From NCBI GenBank assembly GCA_035523995.1, contig DATKPQ010000072.1:16950-80949 (forward strand): a DNA stretch of 64,000 nt. Direction: 5' to 3'. Shown one piece after another: positions 43,979-52,461 of this stretch. The DNA comes from JASHVB01 sp035523995 (GTDB taxonomy: Bacteria; Pseudomonadota; Alphaproteobacteria; Acetobacterales; Acetobacteraceae). Made by a program: the position numbers and the translations under genes. The notes beneath the pieces were generated by a model. It was not told the origin of the DNA. It did not search any database and saw only the letters and a program-made list of their open reading frames with translations. The first letter of the stretch is position 1. Each line of letters starts with the position of its first letter.

Positions 43979-45670
43979 ATGACCCTGTTGAGCCGTTTAC
44001 GCCTGCGCACCAAGCTGGCCCTGCTGATGATGGTGTCGGCGGCGGCGCTCGTCGTGCTGGCGTCTATTTCGGCGTCCATGATGTATCACCGCATGATCGA
44101 CGACCGAATCGACAAGTTGCGCTCGCTGGTTTTGACGGTGCGGGGATTTGCGGAATCGTTGGAAAGCGAGGTGCAGGCGGGCCGTATGACTCGAGACCAG
44201 GCCATCGCGACACTGCGCGGCGAGGTTCACCATATCCGTTTCGGCTCTCGCGACGACTATTTCCTGGCGCAGACCACGGACGGCATGGTGGTCATGCATG
44301 GCGGCGATCCGGCACGCGAGGGCAAGCCGACCACTGCCAAAGACGACGCCGGGCACAGCAGCGCGGACCTGGCGAACCAGGCGCTGCAAGGCACGAATCT
44401 TGGTATGATCACTTATTCGGTTGCCAAGCCTGGCAGCGAGACCAAGTTGCCGAAGCTTTCCTATGTCGCACGATTCCCCGCGTGGGGTCTTGATTTCATT
44501 ACCGGGAGCTGGATCGACGATATCGACGCCGCGTACTATAGGTTGCTGTCGCGGATCATCTTGACGAGCGGTGGCGCCATTCTGGTTACGTCGCTGATCG
44601 CGCTGCTGATCAACCACGACATCGCGGGTTCGCTCGGCCAATTGAGTGGCGTGATGACGCTGCTGTCGCACGGGAACCGCGATGCTCCGGTTCCAGGCAC
44701 TGATCGCGGGGACGAAGTGGGTGCCATGGCGAAGGCCGTCGTGATCTTCAAGGACGGGCTGACGGAATCGGAACTAATACGTAACGAAAAGGACGAGCTC
44801 AAGCGTCGGGGCGCGGGTGATCAGCGGGCCGCCTTGCTCCGCATGGCAAACGATTTCGAGAACAAGGTGGGCGGGCTGCTGGATATTCTGTCATCAGCAT
44901 CGACCGAACTGGAAGCGACGGCGGCGTCGATGACCGCGGCGGCGGATAACAGCGGCCGGCAGGCGATCGCGGTGGCGTCTGCAGCGGAAGAAGCCAGTGC
45001 CGGCCTGCAAACCGTCGCGGCGGCAGCGGACGAGCTGGCCGGATCGGTGAACGAGATCAGCCGGCAGGTCGGCGAATCCTCGAAGATCGCCGGCCAGGCG
45101 GTTGACGAGGCGGCACGCACCAGTGTCATCGTCCAGGCGTTGTCGGATGGCGCGGAGAGGATCGGCGACGTGCTCGGGCTGATCGCCACGATTGCCGCAC
45201 AGACCAATTTGCTGGCGTTGAACGCGACGATCGAGGCGGCACGTGCCGGGGATGCGGGCAAGGGGTTCGCGGTGGTGGCGTCGGAGGTGAAGAGCCTTGC
45301 CAATCAAACCGGCAAGGCGACGGCGGAGATTGACGCGCAGGTTGGGCAAATCCGGGTTGTCACCCAAGAGGTGGTCGCGGCGATTCGCGGTATCTCGGCG
45401 ACGATTCAGAAGGTCAGTGCGATTGCCGCATCGATCGCGGCGGCCGTGGAAGAGCAGGGGTCGGCGACGGCGGAGATCGCGCGGAACGTGCAGCAGACGA
45501 GCGCCGCCGTGCGCGACGTGAGCAGCGGCATTGGCGGCGTCAGCCGGATTGTGGGTGAGACGGGCGCGGCTGCGGGACAGGTGCTGTCGGCCGCCTCGGA
45601 CCTGTCGCGGCAGACCGGGCAGCTTGCCAATGAAGCGCGCGAGTTCGTGTCTGGGGTGCGCGCCGCCTGA
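43979..45670 (+). CDS. Methyl-accepting chemotaxis protein with single Cache sensor
   Basis: A 563-residue chemoreceptor. TM1 spans about 14-34; a periplasmic sCache_2 domain follows (EVHHIRFGSRDDYFLAQTTDGMVVMH and WGLDFITGSWIDDID), which in relatives binds small organic acids. TM2 is near 190-212, then a HAMP domain (GNRDAPVPGTDRGDEVGAMA). The cytoplasmic signalling tip is IAAQTNLLALNATIEAARAG with FAVVASEVKSLANQ; no C-terminal CheR pentapeptide is seen. GTG 43976 directly precedes ATG 43979; I use ATG. There are no che genes around. Confidence 0.9.
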   Translation: MTLLSRLRLRTKLALLMMVSAAALVVLASISASMMYHRMIDDRIDKLRSLVLTVRGFAESLESEVQAGRMTRDQAIATLRGEVHHIRFGSRDDYFLAQTTDGMVVMHGGDPAREGKPTTAKDDAGHSSADLANQALQGTNLGMITYSVAKPGSETKLPKLSYVARFPAWGLDFITGSWIDDIDAAYYRLLSRIILTSGGAILVTSLIALLINHDIAGSLGQLSGVMTLLSHGNRDAPVPGTDRGDEVGAMAKAVVIFKDGLTESELIRNEKDELKRRGAGDQRAALLRMANDFENKVGGLLDILSSASTELEATAASMTAAADNSGRQAIAVASAAEEASAGLQTVAAAADELAGSVNEISRQVGESSKIAGQAVDEAARTSVIVQALSDGAERIGDVLGLIATIAAQTNLLALNATIEAARAGDAGKGFAVVASEVKSLANQTGKATAEIDAQVGQIRVVTQEVVAAIRGISATIQKVSAIAASIAAAVEEQGSATAEIARNVQQTSAAVRDVSSGIGGVSRIVGETGAAAGQVLSAASDLSRQTGQLANEAREFVSGVRAA

Positions 45671-45821
45671 CGGCGGTGCGGTGACCGAATCACGACGGGC
45701 GGGTACATGCCTCTCGCCTGGTATCCCTGTTCGCGTTTGTCGCCAGGCTTGTGCGGCCCGCTTCGGCGTTAAGGAGTCACCACAGAGACGCACGGCGCGC
45801 CGGGTCAGCCATTCCGAGGAC

Positions 45822-45847
45822 TGATAGTATGCGGTGATAGTATGCGG
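45822..45847. repeat. Perfect tandem 13-mer
   Basis: TGATAGTATGCGG occurs twice in a row (45822-45834 and 45835-45847), seven bases before the stop codon of the large repeat protein (transcribed toward it). Meaning is unclear; it could mark slippage or a protein-binding site. Confidence 0.6.
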
Positions 45848-45853
45848 CGAAGC

Positions 45854-48364
45854 TCAGCCCATGTGCGACGGTATGCCGATGGGATGCGACGGTCTATCCG
45901 CCAACAGCATCGTTCCTGCCGATCCGGTGCTGCCGGCCGGCTGCGGTGTTAAAGAGGATGCGGACCCTGTTGTGAAATCCGCAAGCGACATGGACTGGGC
46001 CGCCGGATCGATCGTCACTGCCGCGGCGCCGGTTGTCTCTACACCCGCCTGGTTCCAGATGTCGAAACTGATGGTGTCAGAACCGCTGCCGGTGCCGGCG
46101 GTGTAATGCAGGCTCGCCAGGATCGCGTTCACATCTACATAGTCTGTTGACACCGCAAGATTGTTCGTACCGGAGCCAGCCACTGCCTGGCCGGCCGCGT
46201 TGGTTGCCGTGAGCGTCCCCGTGCTGTCGCTGATGGCCAAGAACAGATGGCCGGGATTGCCGGCGGCGAAGCTGTCGGAATAGCTGCCGGCGACCGCCAC
46301 GGTGCGGCCGGAGGCGACTGTCTCGCTGGATGGTTCCTGCAACGCGGGTCCGGACGAACTGCTGCCGCCGTCGATGGTGATCGGAATGGCGCGGATCGTC
46401 GAAACCGGCGCGGATGGCGATACCTGGAACGTTACGGTATCCGTGCTCGCTCCCGCTGCGGGCACGTAGGCCAGGCTGGCGAGATCGGCTTCCATCTGCG
46501 ACGTGGAATTCGACGACAAAGTGAGCTGATGCGTGCCCGAACCGGTGGCGCCATTCATGTACAGCGTGCCGGATTGCGCGGTGATCACCGCGGTGCCGCC
46601 TTGCGTGCCGAGATTCTCGATCGACACGTCGTTCAGCGCGAGCGTTGTGCCTTGTGCGACTGTCGCCGTCGCCGGTGTGGCGATCTCCGGATCGAACATG
46701 CCGCTGATGCCGCCGCCGGGGACATAGACGATCTCGCCGGGATTGCCGGGGCCGCCGACCACGTTTTGTTCGAAGTTGCCGGTGGTGAAGCTGCCGCCGA
46801 GCACAATAGCCTGTGCCAGCGTGCCATTCGTGGCAACGTCAAGCGTGCCGTTGGCGAAATTCATCGTCCCGCCGTCGCCGGCGGCGCCGTACAGGTCGAG
46901 TTTTTCGCCGGGCCCGAAGTCGGTGACCATGGCACCGCCGGCCAGCGCGTTCGATTGCTCCAGCGCCAATGCGCCGGTGCCGGTGAACGCGATGTTGCCG
47001 CCGGCCACGGTGCCGTCGATCAGCAGATTGCCGCTGTCGCCGATGCCGGCTCCGCCGGTGTCGGCGATGGACCAGTCGGGCAGTGAGCCGGGCAACGTAA
47101 AGTGGGCGTTCGACGCGATGTTCACCGTGCCGCCATCGGCGACAATGGTCCCGGCATTGACCAAGGTGGCACTGGCGCTTGTCGCCGTGGCGTTGTTGTA
47201 GATGTCGAGAAGACCGCCCGCACTGGCCAGAGTGCCGTTGTTGATGATGGTCTCGACCGATCCTTCAAGGTCGAGCTGGGTGCCGGAACCGGCGATGACG
47301 CTGCCGGTGCTGCCGGTTGTCAGCGTGCCGCCGATCTGTATCGCACCGGAGCCGCTTGCGCTGAGCGAAGAATCGAGCGTGACGTTGTTGAAATCGACCG
47401 TACCGCCGGACAGCGTGATCGTCTCGCCGTTCAGCGTCGCGTTCGACAACGTTGGTATGTTGGTTGTTGTTCCTGGGATGGTCACGCTGTCACCGCTGGC
47501 CGGCACCGCACCGCCGGACCAGTTGGCGGCGGTATTCCAGTCGCTGCTGACCGCGCCGGTCCAGGTTTCGGATGTGAGGCCGCCACCGCCGGCGGTGATC
47601 GTCACCGGCACGGTGTCGGTAGTCTCGACGCCGGCCTGGTTCCAGATGTCGAAATTGATGCTGTCGGAGCCGGTCGCACTGGCTGCCGTATAGGTCAGGC
47701 TTTTCAGCACGGCATTCACATCGGCGTAGTCCGCGGTCAGCGCGATGCTGTCCGTGCCGGAGCCGGCCACCGCCTGCCCTGCCGTATTGGTGGCGTGCAA
47801 TGTGCCGGAGGAACCAGTGATGCCGAGATACAACGCCCCAGCATTGCCGGCGGCAAAGCTGTCGGCGTAGCTGCCACTGACGGAAAGCGTTGCGCCGGCG
47901 GCGATCGTCTCGCCGGCGGGTTCGGTGATCGCCGGCGAAGCGGGCGTCGCCGGAGGCGTGCCGGTGCCCGTCGAGGCGACCGTGCCGCCTATTGTCACCG
48001 GCACGTCGCCGGTCGTCTGCACGCCGGCCTGATTCCAGATATCGTATTGGATCTGGTCTATTGTCGTCGACCCGGTGGCGACGTAGGTCAGGCTGTTGAT
48101 GATCGCCTCGATGCCGGCATAAGAACCTTGGAACATGATCGAATCGGTGCCGGAACCGGGCGCCGGCGTGCCGCCTGCGGGATCGAACCCGTACAGCAAG
48201 CCGCTGCTGTCGCTGATGCCGAGATACATCGCGCCGGGATTGGATGCTGCGAAGCTGTCGCTGTAGCTCGCCCCGGTCACCGCGACCGTGCCGTCGGAGA
48301 CCACTTGCTCGTAGGATGGAAGTTGCAATGTCGGACCGGTCTCGTTCGTGCTGCCGCCTGCCAT
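45854..48364 (-). CDS. Large repeat-containing putative surface or secreted protein
   Basis: An 836-residue, Ser/Thr/Gly/Ala-rich, very acidic protein, almost without Cys or Lys. Four related ~100-residue modules occur: residues about 14-120, 140-245, 585-695 (diverged) and 700-805. Each has an opening EP..ET(V/I)A, a central YSDSFAA.NPG-like stretch, AGSGT(D/N), and the closing FDIWNQAGVETT. The middle (about 255-570) starts with WTGAVSSDWNTAANWSGG, typical of autotransporter-type beta-helix passengers, and has NGTL/INNGTLAS repeats. There is no N-terminal signal and no beta-barrel, so export by a type I system is likely. It is probably an adhesin or matrix protein. GAGGG precedes the ATG. 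Confidence 0.72.
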   Translation of the reverse strand: MAGGSTNETGPTLQLPSYEQVVSDGTVAVTGASYSDSFAASNPGAMYLGISDSSGLLYGFDPAGGTPAPGSGTDSIMFQGSYAGIEAIINSLTYVATGSTTIDQIQYDIWNQAGVQTTGDVPVTIGGTVASTGTGTPPATPASPAITEPAGETIAAGATLSVSGSYADSFAAGNAGALYLGITGSSGTLHATNTAGQAVAGSGTDSIALTADYADVNAVLKSLTYTAASATGSDSINFDIWNQAGVETTDTVPVTITAGGGGLTSETWTGAVSSDWNTAANWSGGAVPASGDSVTIPGTTTNIPTLSNATLNGETITLSGGTVDFNNVTLDSSLSASGSGAIQIGGTLTTGSTGSVIAGSGTQLDLEGSVETIINNGTLASAGGLLDIYNNATATSASATLVNAGTIVADGGTVNIASNAHFTLPGSLPDWSIADTGGAGIGDSGNLLIDGTVAGGNIAFTGTGALALEQSNALAGGAMVTDFGPGEKLDLYGAAGDGGTMNFANGTLDVATNGTLAQAIVLGGSFTTGNFEQNVVGGPGNPGEIVYVPGGGISGMFDPEIATPATATVAQGTTLALNDVSIENLGTQGGTAVITAQSGTLYMNGATGSGTHQLTLSSNSTSQMEADLASLAYVPAAGASTDTVTFQVSPSAPVSTIRAIPITIDGGSSSSGPALQEPSSETVASGRTVAVAGSYSDSFAAGNPGHLFLAISDSTGTLTATNAAGQAVAGSGTNNLAVSTDYVDVNAILASLHYTAGTGSGSDTISFDIWNQAGVETTGAAAVTIDPAAQSMSLADFTTGSASSLTPQPAGSTGSAGTMLLADRPSHPIGIPSHMG

Positions 48365-48692
48365 CGGGTTGCCCTCTCATGCGCGCAAAAGCCGAGCGCC
48401 CGCGCGGTGCGTTTCGATGGACGTTCACCTGAACGGCAGCAAATCGATTTTCCGTGTTGGCAACGGCAACAAATTGCCGGCACGGCATGGGAGTATGGGA
48501 ACTATGGAAACTGCCCAACGAAGCGCGCGCTGTACGGCCCGTCGCGGCGAGAGGTAGCCGAGAATCGTTGCTTATCAGGTCCGATCGAACAGCGGTGGCC
48601 ACGCAGGGTTGATCGGGTCCGGTGGCGCACCGCCGCGCTCACCGCGCGTCTTCGGCCAGGGACGGCGCCACCTCAGTTGGCCGGCTGCGGCC
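48365..48692. other. Gene-free region upstream of the surface-protein gene
   Basis: 328 bases between the MotB-like stop and the start of the surface-protein gene, both on the minus strand. It should hold the promoter of the latter. Slightly lower G+C around 48420-48510; no obvious repeat, hairpin or RNA gene. Confidence 0.4.
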
Positions 48693-50030
48693 TCAGTTGG
48701 TCAGCCGCAGCTCGATTCGCCGGTCCTTGGTATAGTCTGCCTGGGTGTCCCCAGCGACGATCGGCTGGTATGAACTGAACGCGGCGGCAGCCAGATGGTC
48801 GGGTGGCACGCCGTCGGCAATCAGCATCTTCACCACCGTAATCGCCCGCTGTGCCGACAGTTCCCAGTTGGAGGCGAATTGGGAACCAGGCTTCAACGGC
48901 TGCGGATCGGTAAACCCGTCGACCTGAAGAATCCAGTGCAGATCAGCGGGAATCTGCGTCGCAATATCCTTGATCGTGATCGCCAGCGCGGTCATCTGGG
49001 CGATACCCTGCTGCGTCAGGTCGGCGCTGCCCAGCGGGAACAACACCTCGCTCTGGAACACGAAGCGGTCGCCAACGATCTGGATACCCGGGCGGCCGGC
49101 CAGCACTTTGCGCAGCTGGCCGAAGAACTCGCTGCGATACTGCTGCAGCTCCTGCACCTTTGCCGCCAATGCCGCGTTCAGCTTCTGCCCCAGATTGGCG
49201 ATCTGCACATCCTTGTCGCGGCCTTCCTTCTGCGCCAGGTCGAGCGCCTGCGATACCGCGGCAAGCTGCGCCTTCAACTGGTCCACGTTCTGGTTGAGCA
49301 GCGCGATCTGGGCCGCGGCCGAATCGCCCAGTTTCTTTTCGTTGGCCAGTTCCAGCGCGACGGCTTCACGCCGCTCCGTTTCGGTCATCGCCCGCGCGGC
49401 CGCGTCCGCCGCCTGCTTTTCCAATTGATCGCGCAGGGCCGACAGCGCCTGCACTTGCTCTTGCAATTTCGCGAGGTCCGAGAGGCGCGCCTGGATGGTG
49501 GCCTTGTCAGCCGTCACGGTCTTATCCAGCTCGGCCATCTGCTGCTTCATGTCGGCAAGCTGCTGCTGCGCGGCGGCGAGTTGCTGCTGCGTGTCGGTCA
49601 GTTTGGCGTTGGATTCGCCGAGCTGCTTCGTCGCCGTATCCCGCTGCGCGCCAAGCGACTGCACCTGGGACAGGAGCGCATCGCGTTGAGCGAGCAATTC
49701 TTTCGACCGCGCCGCCAGGGCGGAAAGTTGCGCCGAGAGCGTGTCGCGTGCCTTGTCGCTGGCGGAAAGCTGACTGTTGAGCTGCGTGATCGAGGCTTGC
49801 AGCTCGGTGCTGTGGCTGCGTTCCAGGGACAGCGAGTCGGCCATCTGCGCGAGCTGCTGCTTCACCTGATCCAAGGCCTTGTCGCGGCCGGACAGGACGA
49901 CGGAGAGGAACGCCTGGGTCAGGACGAAGACCAGCAGGACGAAGATGATGACCATGAGCAAGGTGGACAGCGCGTCCACGTAGCCGGGCCAGGCCTCCAG
50001 GCCGTTGCTGGCGTAGCGGCGTGTGCGCAT
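48693..50030 (-). CDS. MotB-like coiled-coil protein with C-terminal OmpA domain
   Basis: A 445-residue inner-membrane protein. One helix (about 19-45) carries D19 in YVDALSTLLMVIIF, in the position of the proton-binding Asp of MotB. Residues about 48-300 are a long Gln/Ala/Leu coiled coil (QQLAQMADSL, DTQQLAAAQQQLADM). The C-terminal OmpA-like domain (about 320-445) has VDGFTDPQPL, NWELSAQRA and DRRIELRL, the peptidoglycan-binding pattern. With the MotA-like protein upstream it should form a proton-driven stator-like complex bound to the wall. No flagellar genes are nearby. A repeat of ~190 bases separates the two genes. Confidence 0.82.
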   Translation of the reverse strand: MRTRRYASNGLEAWPGYVDALSTLLMVIIFVLLVFVLTQAFLSVVLSGRDKALDQVKQQLAQMADSLSLERSHSTELQASITQLNSQLSASDKARDTLSAQLSALAARSKELLAQRDALLSQVQSLGAQRDTATKQLGESNAKLTDTQQQLAAAQQQLADMKQQMAELDKTVTADKATIQARLSDLAKLQEQVQALSALRDQLEKQAADAAARAMTETERREAVALELANEKKLGDSAAAQIALLNQNVDQLKAQLAAVSQALDLAQKEGRDKDVQIANLGQKLNAALAAKVQELQQYRSEFFGQLRKVLAGRPGIQIVGDRFVFQSEVLFPLGSADLTQQGIAQMTALAITIKDIATQIPADLHWILQVDGFTDPQPLKPGSQFASNWELSAQRAITVVKMLIADGVPPDHLAAAAFSSYQPIVAGDTQADYTKDRRIELRLTN

Positions 50031-50049
50031 CAGGTGACCTCGCCCAGGG

Positions 50050-50250
50050 CGTCAACCTCGCCCGTGAAGCGGGAGAGGTCGATTGGGCCGCAAAGCGGAC
50101 CACCTGGCGAGTGCCGAGGGGGATCGGATCGGTACGCAACCGGCCTCCTGCCCTCCCGACCACCCTCGCCTTCGCTGCTGCGCACCTCGAGTCGGTCCGC
50201 TTCGCAGCTCAACTCCGCGGTGCGCGAAACGCGCACCGCGGGAGAGGTCA
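50050..50250. repeat. CTCTCCC-family repeat between the MotB- and MotA-like genes
   Basis: Two hairpins: CCTCGCCCG against GCGGGAGAGG at 50056-50078, and an 11-bp perfect stem CGCGGTGCGCG/CGCGCACCGCG at 50216-50226 and 50230-50240 with an AAA loop. Between them GTCGGTCCGCTTCGCAGCTC recalls the CTTGGTCCGCTTCGCGGCCC core of other copies. It occupies the junction inside a probable operon. Confidence 0.65.
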
Positions 50251-50262
50251 CTGACAGCGTCA

Positions 50263-51405
50263 TCAGCCTCTCTCCTCCGCCAGCGCGGCTACCGTGCGTG
50301 TCAGCACGCGCAGATCATTCCGCAGTTCTGCCAGGCTGTGCGCTCGCCCTTGCTCTGTCTCGGCCAGCAGCCGCTGCAGGTACAGCTCAATGTTGCGCAG
50401 ATGCGCGCGCGCCACGTCGTCGCCGCCGTGCATTTCCTGCAAGCCCCGCAGCGCCGGGCCCAGCGCCGCCTGAGTCTCGGCAATGCGCAGCATGAGCTGC
50501 TGGCTGGTGCGCATGGTGTCGGTCAACGTACCCATCCGTTCGTTCAGCGACAGCACCGCCTGATTGGCCTGCGCGCGGCCTTCCTCGCTGCGCACCATCA
50601 CGCGTTGCAGTCCTTCCAGGTTCTCCGCCGTCTGCTCCAGCAGCGCTTGCACATAGACCGGCACGGAACCCTCGCCTTCTGCGAGCAAACCGGATCCGAG
50701 CCGCGTCTGGCCGGCCAGCCATTCCTCCAGCTCGTTGAAGAACCGGTTCTGCGCCTGGCCCGCGGTGAGATCGAGGAACCCCAGCACCAACGCACCTGAC
50801 AGGCCGTACATCGACGCCGAGAATGCCGTGCCCATCCCGGCCAATGGCCCTGCCAGCTCGGATTTCAGCGCCTCGAACATCGTGTTCACGTCGCCGCTGC
50901 TGATCGACATGTGAGCGATCACGTCCGACACCGCGCCGATCGTCTTCAGCAATCCCCAGAAGGTGCCCAGCAACCCGAGGAAGATCATCAGCCCGGTCAT
51001 GTAGCGCGACAGTTCGCGGCTCTCGTCGAGGCGGGATGAGATGCCGTCGAGCAAGCTGCGCATTGCCGTGGCGGACAAGGTGAACCGGCCTGGCTCCCCG
51101 CGCACATGCTCTTCGCGTGAGGCGAACATCCGCGCCATGGGTGCCAGCAGGCGCGGCATGGGCAGGGCGGATAGCCGCGACCGGGCGCTTTGGAATGTCT
51201 GGATCCAGGTCACCTCGGGCGACAGCCGCAGGACCTGGCGCAGGTTCCATGCAATGCCGAGCACCATGACACAGAGGATGAATGTGTTGAGCCCGGGATT
51301 GTTGCGGAAGGCATTGACCAGTACGTCGTGCAACACGCCGGCCACGATCGCGACCGCGATCAGGAACAGAATCATGCGCACGAGAAAGACGGTGGGGCGG
51401 GTCAT
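50263..51405 (-). CDS. MotA/TolQ/ExbB-like proton channel protein
   Basis: A 380-residue protein. Two helices lie near the N-terminus (about 8-28 and 40-58), then a cytoplasmic region, then the hallmark pair: TGLMIFLGLLGTFWGLLKTIGAVSDVI (about 140-165) and GTAFSASMYGLSGALVLGFLDL (about 195-220). The C-terminal ~150 residues are helical and cytoplasmic (VRSEEGRAQANQAVLSLNERM). This is the channel subunit for the MotB-like partner. Its ATG overlaps the stop of the OmpA-like gene upstream by four bases. Confidence 0.82.
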   Translation of the reverse strand: MTRPTVFLVRMILFLIAVAIVAGVLHDVLVNAFRNNPGLNTFILCVMVLGIAWNLRQVLRLSPEVTWIQTFQSARSRLSALPMPRLLAPMARMFASREEHVRGEPGRFTLSATAMRSLLDGISSRLDESRELSRYMTGLMIFLGLLGTFWGLLKTIGAVSDVIAHMSISSGDVNTMFEALKSELAGPLAGMGTAFSASMYGLSGALVLGFLDLTAGQAQNRFFNELEEWLAGQTRLGSGLLAEGEGSVPVYVQALLEQTAENLEGLQRVMVRSEEGRAQANQAVLSLNERMGTLTDTMRTSQQLMLRIAETQAALGPALRGLQEMHGGDDVARAHLRNIELYLQRLLAETEQGRAHSLAELRNDLRVLTRTVAALAEERG

Positions 51406-52199
51406 CGCTGCGCCGCTGTTGAATTGGCGCCGGTCACGTTGATTTCGACCCGGTCAGGTGGGCCGTCTTTCTCCGGCTCGGAGCCCAGCGCGCGCAGGTA
51501 GATCCGGGACGAAGGCACGCCGTCCGCCCGGAGCGCCGATCGCACCGCGAGGGCACGGGACAGCGACATGCGCCGCGCAACGGACGGATCGTCCGGATCG
51601 CCGGAGGCAAAGGCCAGGACGTTGTAGGTGGTGGTGTCGGTGTGTGGCACGGACTGCACGAGTTGCTTGATCGACGTGACGGAATCAGGACTGAGATCGG
51701 ATTGTCCCTTGGTGAAGGTCAGGCGCAAGCCCGTTGCGGTAGCGGCGGCTGACGTGGCGGCATTCGTGGCAACGGGTGGGGCTGCCGGCGGCGCGGCGTG
51801 GGCGGGCGGCGCCGGTGGCTGCACAGGGGGAATCACGGCGACTGGCGGGGGCGCCGCGGCAATTGTCGCGGGTGGCGGCGTGGGTTGCGCCGAGGCAGCG
51901 GCAGGCGGCGAAGAGGTGGGCGGCGTTGGCGTGGCAGCAGCCATGGCCGGTGCGGCGGCGGCTGGCGTGACGCGGCCGGATGGCTTCGCGGCGGACGTTG
52001 TGCCAGCGACAGCTTGGGCCTGTCTTGCTGCCTCGGCGGATGGTCGAGGTGCCGGTACTACCCGGAGGATAGGACGTTGGGCGGGCCGGCCGGGCAAATG
52101 GGGCAAGGCGTCGAGAGCGCGCAGGTCAACCGTGACCTGTGCCAGCGCAGGGACGGTCAGCAGCAGCAGAATGGCGAGGAAAAGCGGCAAGTGGCGCAT
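51402..52199 (-). CDS. Secreted Pro/Ala-rich protein with OmpA-like C-terminal domain
   Basis: A 265-residue protein with a Sec signal (MRHLPLFLAILLLLTVPALAQ), a low-complexity Pro/Ala/Thr region (about 45-155) and a compact C-terminal domain. The latter has LRLTFTKGQSDLSPDSV, NVLAFASGDPDDP, ARRMSLSRALAVRSALRADGV and RVEINV, the pattern of an OmpA/MotB-like domain in degenerate form. It is translationally coupled to the MotA-like gene, so it probably belongs to the same envelope complex as a periplasmic partner. The start at 52199 was chosen for the signal peptide; the frame is open to 52595 but overlaps the HD-GYP gene. Confidence 0.75.
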   Translation of the reverse strand: MRHLPLFLAILLLLTVPALAQVTVDLRALDALPHLPGRPAQRPILRVVPAPRPSAEAARQAQAVAGTTSAAKPSGRVTPAAAAPAMAAATPTPPTSSPPAAASAQPTPPPATIAAAPPPVAVIPPVQPPAPPAHAAPPAAPPVATNAATSAAATATGLRLTFTKGQSDLSPDSVTSIKQLVQSVPHTDTTTYNVLAFASGDPDDPSVARRMSLSRALAVRSALRADGVPSSRIYLRALGSEPEKDGPPDRVEINVTGANSTAAQR

Positions 52200-52461
52200 G
52201 AGCGGCGGGACCCTAGCCGAGCGAGGCTGGTGGCTCAATGAAGGACGGTTGCAAACTGGCGCGCCGCGGGTCCGTGTCCTGTGTCGCGCCAGTACCGGAT
52301 CACGAAATGTGACTTGGCTGGAGCGGCTGGTGTTGTGGAGATGGCATGAAGGGACCATTACGGACAGGCTGGCCGCGCGGGCGAGCGATTGGTCGCTTGC
52401 CCCGCCGATGGCCGGACGCGATAACGTTACTAAAACGAAACTACAGAGCAATCCGGGACGC

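Noticed and set aside
47102..48778. A 558-codon plus-strand frame.
   Set aside because: It is antisense to the surface-protein gene and reflects its repetitive Gly/Ala/Thr codons; no domain is recognisable.
48693..52199. MotA/MotB-like pair as a Zorya anti-phage system (ZorA/ZorB).
   Set aside because: The channel and OmpA-domain proteins fit the general type, but no helicase/nuclease (ZorD) or ZorC/ZorE-like gene is next to them; the neighbours are a surface protein and an HD-GYP enzyme.
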